The notes below the pieces were generated by a model that was given only the letters and a program-made list of their open reading frames with translations, did no database searches and was not told where the DNA came from. From positions 62,001-126,000 of the forward strand of contig NZ_KB899917.1 in NCBI RefSeq assembly GCF_000378465.1: a stretch of DNA of 64,000 nt. The letters are read 5' to 3'. Every line of letters starts with the position of its first letter. Positions within the stretch are counted from its first letter, which is position 1. Source of the DNA: Elioraea tepidiphila DSM 17972. GTDB lineage: Bacteria > Pseudomonadota > Alphaproteobacteria > Acetobacterales > Acetobacteraceae. Made by a program: the position numbers and the translations under genes. Shown piece after piece: positions 52,918-63,827 of this stretch.

Positions 52918-53592
52918 TCAGACCCACATCGCCCTGGCGCGCGGCGGCGTTGACGGGGGAGGATCGCCGCCACCGGCGGCCATGTCGTCCACCACGAAAT
53001 TGTCGAACAACGCCGCGTTGCCGCTCAGCGCGAAGCCCAGGCCGCAGAACTGCCCGGACGGCAACGCGCCGAAGGTGTGGCTCACCTCATCGTACAGGCT
53101 GAGATCGTCGTTCCGCACCCGCGCCGTTACGAGCAGCCCCTCGATCGTGAGTTCCAGCCAGTAGTAGCCGCTGGTCGCAGGCGCAGTGATCGTCTTCGTG
53201 GCGCGATTGGTCCCGGCGGACCAGTTCTGGTTCACCCCCTCGCGCACCTGCAAGGAGGTGCCGCTCGACCCCAGGACCGCATAGATGGCGCTGGTCGTGC
53301 CGTTGTCCGTCCCGTTCGTGCAGAGCGTGGTCAGGCAGATGTTGGAGTAGCTGCCGTTGAACGTGAAGCGCGTGCGCAACCGGTGCGTGCCGAGCCCGGT
53401 GACCTGCACGCGGTTGTTGCGGTAGTTGTTGGTGCCCCTGATCTGCCCGGCCCCGTTACCGACCATGTTGGAGCTGTTGATGTCGGCCCAGGTGCGGGTG
53501 CCCGATCCGCCGTCGCCGTTGTCGAGCGTGCGGCCAGCGATGCTGACGCCGTCGCCGAGGCCCGCAAAGGTGTCGGATGCGATGACGGCCAT
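52918..53592 (-). CDS. phage-type lectin-like (jelly-roll) protein of the tail-fibre cassette
   Basis: 224 aa, almost all beta strand. It opens with MAVIASDTFAGLGDGVSIAG and closes with SGNAALFDNFVVDDM, the layout of LamG/concanavalin-like receptor-binding domains in phage tail proteins. Rich in Asn, Thr and Gly, unlike chromosomal neighbours. It follows the 734-aa gene by 4 bases. A proline-rich tail (GGGDPPPSTPPRARAMWV) ends it. It probably forms part of an adhesin that contacts a host or surface glycan; this is inferred. Confidence 0.7.
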   Translation of the reverse strand: MAVIASDTFAGLGDGVSIAGRTLDNGDGGSGTRTWADINSSNMVGNGAGQIRGTNNYRNNRVQVTGLGTHRLRTRFTFNGSYSNICLTTLCTNGTDNGTTSAIYAVLGSSGTSLQVREGVNQNWSAGTNRATKTITAPATSGYYWLELTIEGLLVTARVRNDDLSLYDEVSHTFGALPSGQFCGLGFALSGNAALFDNFVVDDMAAGGGDPPPSTPPRARAMWV

Positions 53593-53596
53593 GGCT

Positions 53597-55801
53597 CTAC
53601 TCCGGTGTCCTGGTGCCCCACTGGGGCTTGATGGCGCGCGAGGCGTCGGTGATGCCGGCTGCCGCTTCCTCGGCCCGCAGGTAAGCGAGCGCCACGCCCG
53701 CCGCAGGGATACCGACCATGGCGCCCGTCTCGCAGGCCCGCCGCGCCAGATTGGGATAGCTGTGCCCGCCGTCGATGGGCCGCGCCAGTCCGCTCGTCGG
53801 GCACGCGCCACCCGACCCGCCCGCGTCGGAAATGAGCTTGATGGTCAGCCCGGAGATCTGGTCGCTGCTGTGAGAGCAGTAGACGGTGTCCCAGTTCTGC
53901 GCGATCGGGGACGCCGTCGTCGGCTGCGGTCCCTCGCGCCAAGCGCACGTGTAGAGGCCCGCCCCGCGATACGGGCAGGCATTGATGACGCCGAAGAGCT
54001 GCTTGCTGATGTGCTCGGTTACCAGCTTGTGCGCGGTCGTGATCCGGCCGCGATGCACCGACATGCAGATGGTCGGCACGAAATAGCCGTGCGCCTGCCA
54101 GGGCGCGAAGCCGATGTTGGAGACGCCCCCGTAGGAAGTGCGCCAGACGCCGAGCGCGACGCGATCCGGCGCATACTCGGGCGGCGTGAGGAACTGCTCG
54201 GCGATCGCGAACCCGTTGACGAGAAGCTGGTTCATGTACGGCTTGCAGGGATGCGCGTCGGGCATGATCCATTCCGCGTCGCACACGATCTTGTGCTTCC
54301 AGGCGTTCTGCCGGTGCGCGGTGATCTGGAGCGTGCCGCAATCGCGCGACGCCCCGTTCACCAGGGGCCGGCGCGAGTAGTCCACCGCGTTGCTCGGGTC
54401 CTCCCGGCCGATGCAGCCGACGCCGAGGATCACCATGAAGTCGAGCCACCACTCCCAGCCCGTCACCATGGCCTGGTAGGTCGGATACTGCGGCTGGTGC
54501 GATGCATCGGTCGCGGAACCGGGAAACGTGCCACCTGAGCGGGTGAGGGTCGGGTTCGATGCCCAGCCGATGGCCGGCTGCGCCGGGGTGAGGCCGCGCG
54601 ACGTGTAGTCCTGGTTGACGATCACGGGCGGGTGGCCGCTCTCGTGCCGCACCAGCCAGGCCGGGAACTTCACCCCCATCGCCAGCGCGTTGACGCGCGA
54701 GTTGCGCAGCAGCGTGGCGCGGTCGGCGGCCGACTTCTCGGTACCGCTGGTCGCCAGCAGCGCGTGCGCGTCCCAGTCCGGGATGTCGCCGATCCAGGCG
54801 CTCGCGCCGCTCTGGTTGATGTCGGCGTCACCGAAGGCTCCGGACGGCGTGGCGGGGCTGTAGGACAACGGCGCCGGCACGGGCACGCTGGCCCGCACCG
54901 TCGCGCTGTCGTAGGTGTTCCAGATCAGCCTGTGGTCGTGGAACCAGCGCCAGGACGCGCGCGGATGCACATGCGTGGCGTTGGCGGACCAGTGCGGCAG
55001 GCCGTCGGCGGTGCAGAGGAAGTAGGCGGACCAGCCATAGGCCGTGAAGCTGGTCGTGTGGGAAATGATCGAGGAAGAGCCGTTCAGGAACTCGAACTCC
55101 TGCACAGTGTAGGACTGCGAGTTCGCCACGCGGCCGTTGATCGCATAGGGGAAGATGGTGATCGTCCCGTCGGCCCAGACGTAGCTGTAGAAGTGCCCCT
55201 GCCACTGGCCCTGGTCGGTGTCGCTCGCGCCCGTGCCCTGACGGAACACGCCCCAGTGGTGCCAAGCCCGCACGACAGGCCCGGCGCGCCGCTCGCGGAA
55301 CGTTCCCGCCGCGTCGAGGTTGTTGAGCACGCACCAGCAGTCGATGCCGTCGATGCGCAGGCGCATGCGGTAGTCCTGCGCCGTGAGCGTGCTGCGGGAG
55401 ATCGGCGAGGAGCCGGAGCCGCCGCCCTGGACTGCATGGAGCGAGATCGCGATCGTGCCGTTGTCGGCGATGGTCGCGCTCGGCTTGCAGGAGAACACCG
55501 CGCGCCGGAGCGAGCCGTCCCCGTGATAGGAGAGCCCATCCGCCTGCTGGAGCGCGATCGCCTCGCCGCCGTAGCGCAGCTCGACGCGGCTTCCCGCCGG
55601 CACCTCTCCCTCCAGGAAGTCGCGCGCGAAGGAGATGTTCGGATCGGTGCGCGACGCGCCCGAGAAATTGTCGAGGATGACCGTCTCGATCAGCACACCC
55701 CCGCCGCCACCGCCACCGGTGGGCCGGAACAGCGGCAACGCGCCGTAGACGCGGGCACCCGGGGCTTTCAGTCGCGTCCCGTAGGTCTGGATGAGCAGCA
55801 T
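53597..55801 (-). CDS. large tail-associated protein of unknown function
   Basis: 734 aa, beta-rich, no signal peptide. The N-terminus MLLIQTYGTRLKAPGARVYG is followed by PTGGGGGGGV and a domain with ARDFLEGEVPAGSRVELRYG and LSYHGDGSLRRAVFSCK, which recalls RIFT-barrel domains of PcRGLX/YetA-like proteins. Trp, Tyr and His are frequent in the middle. ATG at 55801 overlaps the fibre gene's stop (TGATG), so it is coupled to it; the frame opens further upstream to 56053 only as an overlap artefact. It may be a tail-spike or glycan-processing component; not certain. Confidence 0.7.
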   Translation of the reverse strand: MLLIQTYGTRLKAPGARVYGALPLFRPTGGGGGGGVLIETVILDNFSGASRTDPNISFARDFLEGEVPAGSRVELRYGGEAIALQQADGLSYHGDGSLRRAVFSCKPSATIADNGTIAISLHAVQGGGSGSSPISRSTLTAQDYRMRLRIDGIDCWCVLNNLDAAGTFRERRAGPVVRAWHHWGVFRQGTGASDTDQGQWQGHFYSYVWADGTITIFPYAINGRVANSQSYTVQEFEFLNGSSSIISHTTSFTAYGWSAYFLCTADGLPHWSANATHVHPRASWRWFHDHRLIWNTYDSATVRASVPVPAPLSYSPATPSGAFGDADINQSGASAWIGDIPDWDAHALLATSGTEKSAADRATLLRNSRVNALAMGVKFPAWLVRHESGHPPVIVNQDYTSRGLTPAQPAIGWASNPTLTRSGGTFPGSATDASHQPQYPTYQAMVTGWEWWLDFMVILGVGCIGREDPSNAVDYSRRPLVNGASRDCGTLQITAHRQNAWKHKIVCDAEWIMPDAHPCKPYMNQLLVNGFAIAEQFLTPPEYAPDRVALGVWRTSYGGVSNIGFAPWQAHGYFVPTICMSVHRGRITTAHKLVTEHISKQLFGVINACPYRGAGLYTCAWREGPQPTTASPIAQNWDTVYCSHSSDQISGLTIKLISDAGGSGGACPTSGLARPIDGGHSYPNLARRACETGAMVGIPAAGVALAYLRAEEAAAGITDASRAIKPQWGTRTPE

Positions 55802-57315
55802 CAATCCGCCGTCCTTACGCCGAGGAAGGTGATGAAGAGGCCGGTCAGGCCGGTCGCGTTCGTTACCACGACGTCCAGCAGATTGTCCTGGGCGAGCGCC
55901 TCGGTGCTCGCCGTGTTGGTCACCGATGTCGTCTGCGAGACCGCCCCGGAGAACCCGTTGATCGGCGAGCCGTTCTTCCTGATCTGGATCGAGCACGTGC
56001 CGCCGAGCGTGCGCGCGCGCACGGCGGTGAGCGTCGTGGGCTTGTTGCCCCACATGCCGATCTGGCCCTCCGCCGCGCCGCCCGAGACATTGCCGGTGAT
56101 CGGCAGGAAGACGGAGCCCACCACCTTCTCGGTGCGCGCCTCGAACCCGGTGCCGGCACTGTTCAGCGTCGCGACCTGGTTGGCGGCGAGCTGGATCGTG
56201 CTCGGCACGGCGACGCGCCAGTACGGGCTGGCCGAGCCCTCGTAGACGACCTCACGCTCCTCGCCGGGGAACAGGATGAAGCTGTTGTTGCCGGCGGTGT
56301 TGAAGCCGTCTGTCCCCGCGCTGATCGTGGCCGCATCGCTGCCGATGTTGATCAGCAGCACCCGGTCGCGCGCCGAGAAGCCCGTGCGGACGAAGGTGGC
56401 GGTGATCCCGGCGCCGTTGATGTAGATCACGCCGTTGCGGTCGGCGTCGGTGATGTTGCCGCTCGCCGTGATCGTGCGCTGCGAGGCATAGCCCGCCGCA
56501 GCGCCGCCCGTGCCGACATTGTCGGCCGCCGGGGCCCAGGCCGTGCCGTTCCACTTCAGCACCTGACCCGAGGAGGCACCCGCCTGCGCCAGCTTGCTCG
56601 GCGCGATGGTGCCGGAGATGTCGGCTTCGGTGTGGGTGTGGGTCGCGTTTGCCTTGGCGTCGAGCGCCGCCTGAAGGTTGGTGACGTTGGCGATCGTGTG
56701 CGTGTGGCTGGCGTTCGCCTTGGCGTCGAGCGCGCTTTGCAGGCTGGTGATGTCGGCGATCGCGTGCGCATGTGCGGCCGCCGCCTTGCCGTCGAGCGCC
56801 GCCTGGAGGTTCGTCACGTCGCCGATCGCGTGCCCGTGCACGGCAGCCGCGGCCCCCAGCGTGCCGCGCGCGGCGGTGGCATCGTCGTCGTCGAGCAGCG
56901 TGCGCGCGAAGCCCGTGACGATCGCCAGGGCGGCCGTGTTCGCCCCCGTGTAGTAGGCGACGCGGTCGGCCGCCGGGGTCAGGGTGTCGATCGCGTCGAT
57001 CGCCGCCGGCATGCCGGTGAGCGCCGACCACTCGGTCGAGCCGCCCGCGCCGACAGCATCCGCCGACGGCGCCCAGGCCGTGCCGTTCCACTTCAGCACC
57101 TGGCCGGCGCTCGCACCCGCCTGCGCCAGCCGGCTCGGCGCGATCGTGCCGATGATGTCGGCTTCGCCGTGCGTATGCACGGCCGGCGCGAGCGTCGCGC
57201 GCACCTGGCCGACCGTGAGCTTGACCGTCGTGCCGCCCTGATTGGCGACCAGCTCGTCGGTGTTGTTGGCAGTGGCGGCCGGGGGATACTGGGAGATCTT
57301 CAGGGGACCGGACAT
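55801..57315 (-). CDS. phage tail-fibre-like protein with His-rich repeats
   Basis: 504 aa. N-terminus MSGPLKISQYPPAATANN and DELVANQGGTTVKLTVGQVR is the tail-attachment type found in phage fibres. Two copies of a segment with APSRLAQAGASAGQVLKWNG flank three 22-residue repeats such as HTHTIANVTNLQAALDAKAN; the HxH pairs bind iron in fibres like T4 gp37 and lambda Stf. The C-terminal half is a beta-rich tip domain. ATG at 57315 has AAGGAG seven bases upstream. First gene of the three-gene minus-strand unit. Confidence 0.88.
   Translation of the reverse strand: MSGPLKISQYPPAATANNTDELVANQGGTTVKLTVGQVRATLAPAVHTHGEADIIGTIAPSRLAQAGASAGQVLKWNGTAWAPSADAVGAGGSTEWSALTGMPAAIDAIDTLTPAADRVAYYTGANTAALAIVTGFARTLLDDDDATAARGTLGAAAAVHGHAIGDVTNLQAALDGKAAAAHAHAIADITSLQSALDAKANASHTHTIANVTNLQAALDAKANATHTHTEADISGTIAPSKLAQAGASSGQVLKWNGTAWAPAADNVGTGGAAAGYASQRTITASGNITDADRNGVIYINGAGITATFVRTGFSARDRVLLINIGSDAATISAGTDGFNTAGNNSFILFPGEEREVVYEGSASPYWRVAVPSTIQLAANQVATLNSAGTGFEARTEKVVGSVFLPITGNVSGGAAEGQIGMWGNKPTTLTAVRARTLGGTCSIQIRKNGSPINGFSGAVSQTTSVTNTASTEALAQDNLLDVVVTNATGLTGLFITFLGVRTAD
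56534..56629. repeat. 96-bp imperfect direct repeat within the fibre gene, copy 1
   Basis: Encodes one copy of the segment with QAGASSGQVLKWNGTAWAP. It matches 57071-57166 over its whole length with scattered differences, in the same orientation. Confidence 0.75.
57071..57166. repeat. 96-bp imperfect direct repeat within the fibre gene, copy 2
   Basis: Encodes the copy with QAGASAGQVLKWNGTAWAP near the N-terminus. Together with copy 1 it frames the HxH repeats, so recombination between them could remove or exchange the central shaft. Confidence 0.75.
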
Positions 57316-57467
57316 CGGCTGCTCCTTGCGGAGTGAAGGCACCGCCGGCGCTGAGGGGGCGGCGCGGAAGGGACGAGATCGCCTGCGCCGTCACGCACGG
57401 GGGATCTCGACGGCGGGCAGGGCTTTGCTGTAGTGGACCGACGCGGACGGGCCGATCGGGCCCGCGG

Positions 57468-57542
<75 letters not shown>

Positions 57543-57575
57543 GCCGCCCTCGGACCGGGCCGGCCCGGTGATGCG

Positions 57576-57812
57576 TCAGACCAGCGCGGCGACGTTCACG
57601 GTCGAGCCGGAATGCGCCGTCACGTGCAGGATCGAGAACGCATCGCTCGAGCGCGCCAGCACCATGTCGCCGCGCCGGACCAGGTGCGCGGCCGGGTTGA
57701 AGTAGCCGGTCGAGAGCATCTGGCTGCGCGTGTCGTTGTCCGTGCGGTAGTGCCACAGCGTGAAGCCGTTGGCGTAGGCGAGCACCGACAGGCTCTGGAT
57801 CTCGAAGGGCAT
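57576..57812 (-). CDS. small phage-like protein, paralogue of the next upstream gene
   Basis: 78 aa. LSVLAYANGFTLWHYRTDND and STGYFNPAAHLVRRGDMVL, with a beta-rich end (ILHVTAHSGSTVNVAALV), parallel the 112-aa gene product upstream position by position (GFTLW-Y, GYF--A, DD/GDM, ILxVxAHxG). Such small proteins are usually found beside phage tail genes. GGAG precedes the ATG at 57812. Function unknown. Confidence 0.75.
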   Translation of the reverse strand: MPFEIQSLSVLAYANGFTLWHYRTDNDTRSQMLSTGYFNPAAHLVRRGDMVLARSSDAFSILHVTAHSGSTVNVAALV

Positions 57813-57912
57813 CAGGAGGCTCCTTGGGGCGGGGCTGGAGACGCGCGGCAGCACGTGCCGGCTTGGATGGCCGGCGCCTTGGGCACGGCCGGTGATCGGG
57901 CAAGGCGCAGGC

Positions 57913-58251
57913 CTAGCCCTGAAGGATCGGTGCGCCGGCCTCGTCGAGGATCGGGTTGCCCGCCTCGTCGAGGATCGCCTCGCCCGGAACCTCCGGCGGC
58001 GCGATCGGCACATCGCCGGCGATCGAGGCGACACTGACGCGGGCGCCGTCATGCGCGACCACACGCAGGATCCGGGCGCCGTCGGCAGCGTTCAGGAGGA
58101 TCAGGTCGTCGGCGCGGACATAGGTGCGTGCGTCGTCGAAATAGCCCGCCCCGAGCACCGCGCCGACGCTGTCCTCGACGGTGGCATAGGTCCAGAGCGT
58201 GAAGCCGGCGGCGTAGGACAGGACCGCGAGATTGTTCGGCACGAACGCCAT
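57913..58251 (-). CDS. small phage-like protein with C-terminal repeat
   Basis: 112 aa. MAFVPNNLAVLSYAAGFTLW and LGAGYFDDARTYVRADDLIL match the 78-aa neighbour. A C-terminal extension contains AILDEAGNPILDEAGAPIL, from a short DNA repeat (GCCTCGTCGAGGATCG at about 57938 and 57962). ATG at 58251 is taken because the similarity to the neighbour begins there; the open frame runs to 58407. No strong ribosome-binding site. First gene of the minus-strand cassette. Confidence 0.72.
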   Translation of the reverse strand: MAFVPNNLAVLSYAAGFTLWTYATVEDSVGAVLGAGYFDDARTYVRADDLILLNAADGARILRVVAHDGARVSVASIAGDVPIAPPEVPGEAILDEAGNPILDEAGAPILQG

Positions 58252-58572
58252 GGCGGGATCGGTCCCTTCGCGCAGGGCGGCGCACCCGGTGCGGCGACGC
58301 ACCGGGGCGGCGGCAATGGTGAGGACAGGGGGCGACACGTCGGCGCCACCAGCGAGGCCTTCCGCCCCGCAGGCGCACGACTCCCGTGACGCGATGGAGG
58401 CTGCCAATCATTGGGACTGTAGTCAAGGAAAATATTCATGCGCCCGCGAGCCACGCGCGCGGAACTCGGCCACGGCCCGCTCGACCCGCCCCGCTGTCGT
58501 GATACGGTCCGCCGCGAGTGTCCGCGCGCGGACCTGCGCGGGCGTCCACCGACGAGGGAGACCACCGGGACG
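58252..58572. other. 321-base intergenic region with a low-GC island
   Basis: No gene is supported. Around 58401-58440 the composition drops sharply. On the plus strand TTGGGA (58411-58416) and ATTCAT (58434-58439) are 17 bases apart; on the minus strand TTGACT (58426-58421) could be a -35 for the phage-like genes, but its -10 is poor. A divergent promoter for the cassette and the polyamine operon is a reasonable guess. Confidence 0.4.
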
Positions 58573-59694
58573 ATGACCATGCACGCCCCCGCGCTGCGCC
58601 GCCTTCTCCTCGGCGCGATCGCCGCGTTCGCCGTCGCTTGCATGCCCGCCGCGCCGGCCGCCGCCCAGAGCCAGACGGTCAACGTCTACAACTGGAACGA
58701 CTACATCGATCCCGAGGTGCTGGAGCGGTTCACCCGCGAGACCGGCATCGCCGTCCGCTACGACGTGTTCGACAGCCTCGAGACGCTCGAGGCGAAGCTG
58801 CTCGCCGGGCGGTCGGGTTACGACATCGTGGTGCCGACCAATGAGCCGTCCTTCTCACGGCTCATCGCCGCCGGCGCGCTGCAGCCGCTCGATCGTGCGA
58901 AGATCCCGAACTGGGGCAATCTCGACGCCACGCTGATGCAGCGGCTCGACGCCTCCGACCAGGGCAACCGCCACGGCGTGATCTATCTGTGGGGCACGAT
59001 CGGGCTCGGCATCAACGCGGCCCGCATCCGCGAGGTCGCCCCCGACGCGCCGCTCGACTCCTGGGACCTGCTGTTCAAGCCCGAGCACGCGAGCCGGATC
59101 GCGCGCTGCGGCATCGTCATGATGGACAGCCAGATCGACGTGCTGCCGACGGTGCTGCGCTATCTCGGGATCGATCCGAACAGCACGGCCGAGGCCGATC
59201 TGCGCCGCGTCGAGCAGACGCTGATGGCGATCCGCCCGCATATCCGCACCTTCTCCACCGGCGGCGCGATCGAGCTGCTCGCGACCGGCCAGGCGTGTCT
59301 CGCCTTCGCCTATTCGGGCGACGCGATCCAGGCCGCCGATCGCGCCAAGGAGGCGGGCCAGGGCGTGGAGGTGAGATACGTCGCGCCGAAGGAAGGCGCG
59401 CAGCTCTGGTTCGACGTGCTCGCGATCCCGCGCGACGCGCCCAACCGCGACAATGCGCACCGCCTGATCAACTTCCTGCTCCAGCCGGAGGTGATGGCGG
59501 CGATCACCAATGAGGTGCACTACCCCAACGCGGTACCCGCCTCGAAGCCCGGGATCGATCCCGACATCCTCGCCGACCGCAACGTCTATCCGGCGGAGGA
59601 GGACTTCGCGCGGTTCTTCACCGTGCGCGCCGTGCCGCAGGCGGCGGAGCGCGCGCGCAGCCGCATGTGGGCGAGGTTCAAGGCCGGCCGCTGA
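58573..59694 (+). CDS. potF: polyamine ABC transporter, substrate-binding protein
   Basis: 373 aa periplasmic protein of the PotD/PotF family. Signal peptide LLLGAIAAFAVACMPAAPAA, then the signature VNVYNWNDYIDPEVLERFTR and YDVFDSLETLEAKLLAGRSG. The conserved DSWDLLFKPE and FAYSGDAIQAADRA segments are present. It binds putrescine or a similar polyamine for the transporter encoded by the next three genes. ATG at 58573 is used; ATG at 58579 is possible. Four bases separate it from the ATPase gene. Confidence 0.94.
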   Translation: MTMHAPALRRLLLGAIAAFAVACMPAAPAAAQSQTVNVYNWNDYIDPEVLERFTRETGIAVRYDVFDSLETLEAKLLAGRSGYDIVVPTNEPSFSRLIAAGALQPLDRAKIPNWGNLDATLMQRLDASDQGNRHGVIYLWGTIGLGINAARIREVAPDAPLDSWDLLFKPEHASRIARCGIVMMDSQIDVLPTVLRYLGIDPNSTAEADLRRVEQTLMAIRPHIRTFSTGGAIELLATGQACLAFAYSGDAIQAADRAKEAGQGVEVRYVAPKEGAQLWFDVLAIPRDAPNRDNAHRLINFLLQPEVMAAITNEVHYPNAVPASKPGIDPDILADRNVYPAEEDFARFFTVRAVPQAAERARSRMWARFKAGR

Positions 59695-59698
59695 GACG

Positions 59699-60850
59699 GT
59701 GCAGCAGGCGAACCTCGCCCCTCCGGGCGCGCCCGAACCCTGGCGCGACCCGGAGGCGGCGCCCTATGTCCGCATCCTCGGGGTCACGAAGAGGTTCGGC
59801 GCCACCGTCGCGGTCGACGACGTCAGCCTCGACATCTATCGCGGCGAGCTGTTCGCCCTGCTCGGCGGCTCGGGCTCGGGCAAGACCACGCTTCTGCGCA
59901 TGCTCGCCGGCTTCGAGCGGCCCGATGCCGGGCGCATCCTGCTCGACGGCCAGGATGTGGCGGACGTGCCGCCCTATGCGCGGCCGGTGAACATGATGTT
60001 CCAGTCCTATGCGCTGTTTCCGCATATGACGGTGGCGCAGAATGTCGCGTTCGGGCTGCGCATGGAGGGGATGGCGAAGGCCGAGATCGCCGAGCGTGTC
60101 GGCGCGATGCTGGAGCTCGTGCGGCTCGGCGGCATGGAGAAGCGCCGCCCGCACGAGCTCTCGGGCGGACAGCGCCAGCGCGTCGCACTCGCGCGCAGCC
60201 TCGTGAAACGCCCCAAGCTGCTGCTGCTCGACGAGCCGCTCGGCGCGCTCGACAAGAACCTGCGCGAGCAGACCCAGTTCGAGCTCGTCAACATCCAGGA
60301 GAAGACCGGCATCACCTTCGTCATGGTCACGCACGACCAGGAGGAGGCGATGACGATGGCCACCCGGATCGCCGTGATGCACCACGGCTATCTCGCCCAG
60401 GTCGGCACACCGGCCGAGGTCTACGAGTATCCGCAGACGCGACTGGTGGCCGAGTTCCTCGGCACCGCCAACGTGTTCGAGGGCATCGTGCGCGAGGCGG
60501 GTGCCGCCGGCGCCCTGGTCGAGGCGACCGCCCTCGACGCGCAGTTCCAGTCCGACACCGATCCGCCCAAGCCCGTGGGCGCGCGCGTCTTCATCGCCGT
60601 CCGCCCCGAGAAGATGCGCGTGCGCAGAGCCGCGGATGACGAGCGGGCGGGCACGAACCGCCTCGTCGGCGCGGTGCGCGACATCGCCTATTACGGCGAT
60701 TTCTTCATGTTCGTGGTCGATCTGCCCGAGGGCGGCACGGTCCGCGTGAGCCAGCCCAACCAGGCGCGCATCACCGAACTGCCGATCACCTGGGGCGACC
60801 GCGTCGTGGTGGAGTGGCCGCCGCTCGCGACCGTGGTGCTGCCGGAATGA
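59699..60850 (+). CDS. potG: polyamine ABC transporter, ATP-binding protein
   Basis: 383-aa importer ATPase. Walker A LLGGSGSGKTTLLRMLAGFE, Q-loop MMFQSYALFPHMTV, signature HELSGGQRQRVALARSLVKR, Walker B LLLLDEPLGALD and the H-loop MVTHDQEEAM are complete, followed by a TOBE domain. The start is GTG at 59699, four bases after the binding-protein stop. Its final ATGA overlaps the first permease. Confidence 0.95.
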   Translation: MQQANLAPPGAPEPWRDPEAAPYVRILGVTKRFGATVAVDDVSLDIYRGELFALLGGSGSGKTTLLRMLAGFERPDAGRILLDGQDVADVPPYARPVNMMFQSYALFPHMTVAQNVAFGLRMEGMAKAEIAERVGAMLELVRLGGMEKRRPHELSGGQRQRVALARSLVKRPKLLLLDEPLGALDKNLREQTQFELVNIQEKTGITFVMVTHDQEEAMTMATRIAVMHHGYLAQVGTPAEVYEYPQTRLVAEFLGTANVFEGIVREAGAAGALVEATALDAQFQSDTDPPKPVGARVFIAVRPEKMRVRRAADDERAGTNRLVGAVRDIAYYGDFFMFVVDLPEGGTVRVSQPNQARITELPITWGDRVVVEWPPLATVVLPE

Positions 60851-61736
60851 GATGGCGCGCCCCCTCCAGCCGCGCGCTGGTGCTGGCGCTGCCGTTCCTC
60901 TGGCTCGGCCTCTTCTTCCTCGCCCCCTTCCTGATCGTCGCCAAGATCGCGGTGAGCGAGGCCGCCCTCGGCATTCCGCCCTACGCGCCGGTCGCGCGCT
61001 GGACCGATCAGGGCGCGCTCGCGCTGGTGCTGAACCTCGAGAACTTCACCCTCCTGATCGAGGACAGTTTCTATCTCGACGCCTATCTGCGCTCGGTGCG
61101 GGTCGCCGGCATCTCGGCGCTGATCTGCCTGCTGCTCGGCTATCCGATGGCCTACGCGATCGCGCGCGCGCCCGAAGCTCGGCGCAACGTGCTTCTGCTG
61201 CTCGTGATCCTGCCGTTCTGGACCAGCTTCCTGCTGCGCATCATGGCCTGGATCGGCCTGCTCGCCGACAACGGCGTGATCAACAACATCCTGCTTGCGC
61301 TCGGGATCGTGTCGGAGCCGGTGCGGCTGCTCTATACCGACGCCGCGCTCTATCTCGGCATCGTCTACTGCTACCTGCCGTTCATGGTGCTGCCGCTCTA
61401 CGCCAATCTGGTGAAGCTCGACCCTGTGCTGCTGGAGGCGGCCTCCGATCTCGGCGCGCGGCCCTGGCGCGCCTTCCTCGCGGTGACGCTGCCGCTGTCG
61501 CTGCCCGGCATCCTCGCCGGCACGATGCTGGTGTTCATCCCCGCGGTCGGCGAGTTCGTCATCCCGGAACTGCTCGGCGGGCCCGATGCGCAGCTGATCG
61601 GCCGCGTGCTCTGGACCGAGTTCTTCACCAACCGCGACTGGCCGATGGCCTCGGCACTTGCGGTCGTGCTGCTGCTGCTGCTCGTGCTGCCGATCGCCTG
61701 GTTCCAGCACCTCCAGGGCCGCGCGACGGAAGGACG

Positions 61737-61740
<4 letters not shown>
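60847..61740 (+). CDS. potH: polyamine ABC transporter, permease PotB/PotH type
   Basis: 297-aa inner-membrane permease with six hydrophobic helices. The EAA coupling loop is LLEAASDLGARPWRAFLAVT, and LLVILPFWTSFLLRIMAWIG and VFIPAVGEFVIPELLGGPDA are characteristic of the PotB/H subunit. It overlaps the ATPase stop and the next start by four bases each, so the operon is tightly coupled. Confidence 0.95.
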
Positions 61741-63801
<2,061 letters not shown>

Positions 63802-63827
63802 CCGATCGCCGGACCGAGGGTCGCTGC

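Noticed and set aside
55802-56053. N-terminal extension of the 734-aa protein on the minus strand
   Set aside because: The extra residues are the out-of-frame reading of the fibre gene's end; the TGATG overlap gives a natural start at 55801.
58261-58440. Minus-strand ATG at 58440 beginning MNIFLDYSPNDWQPPS in the low-GC island
   Set aside because: The frame turns into Pro/Arg-rich shadow sequence at once and has no ribosome-binding site; more likely promoter DNA.
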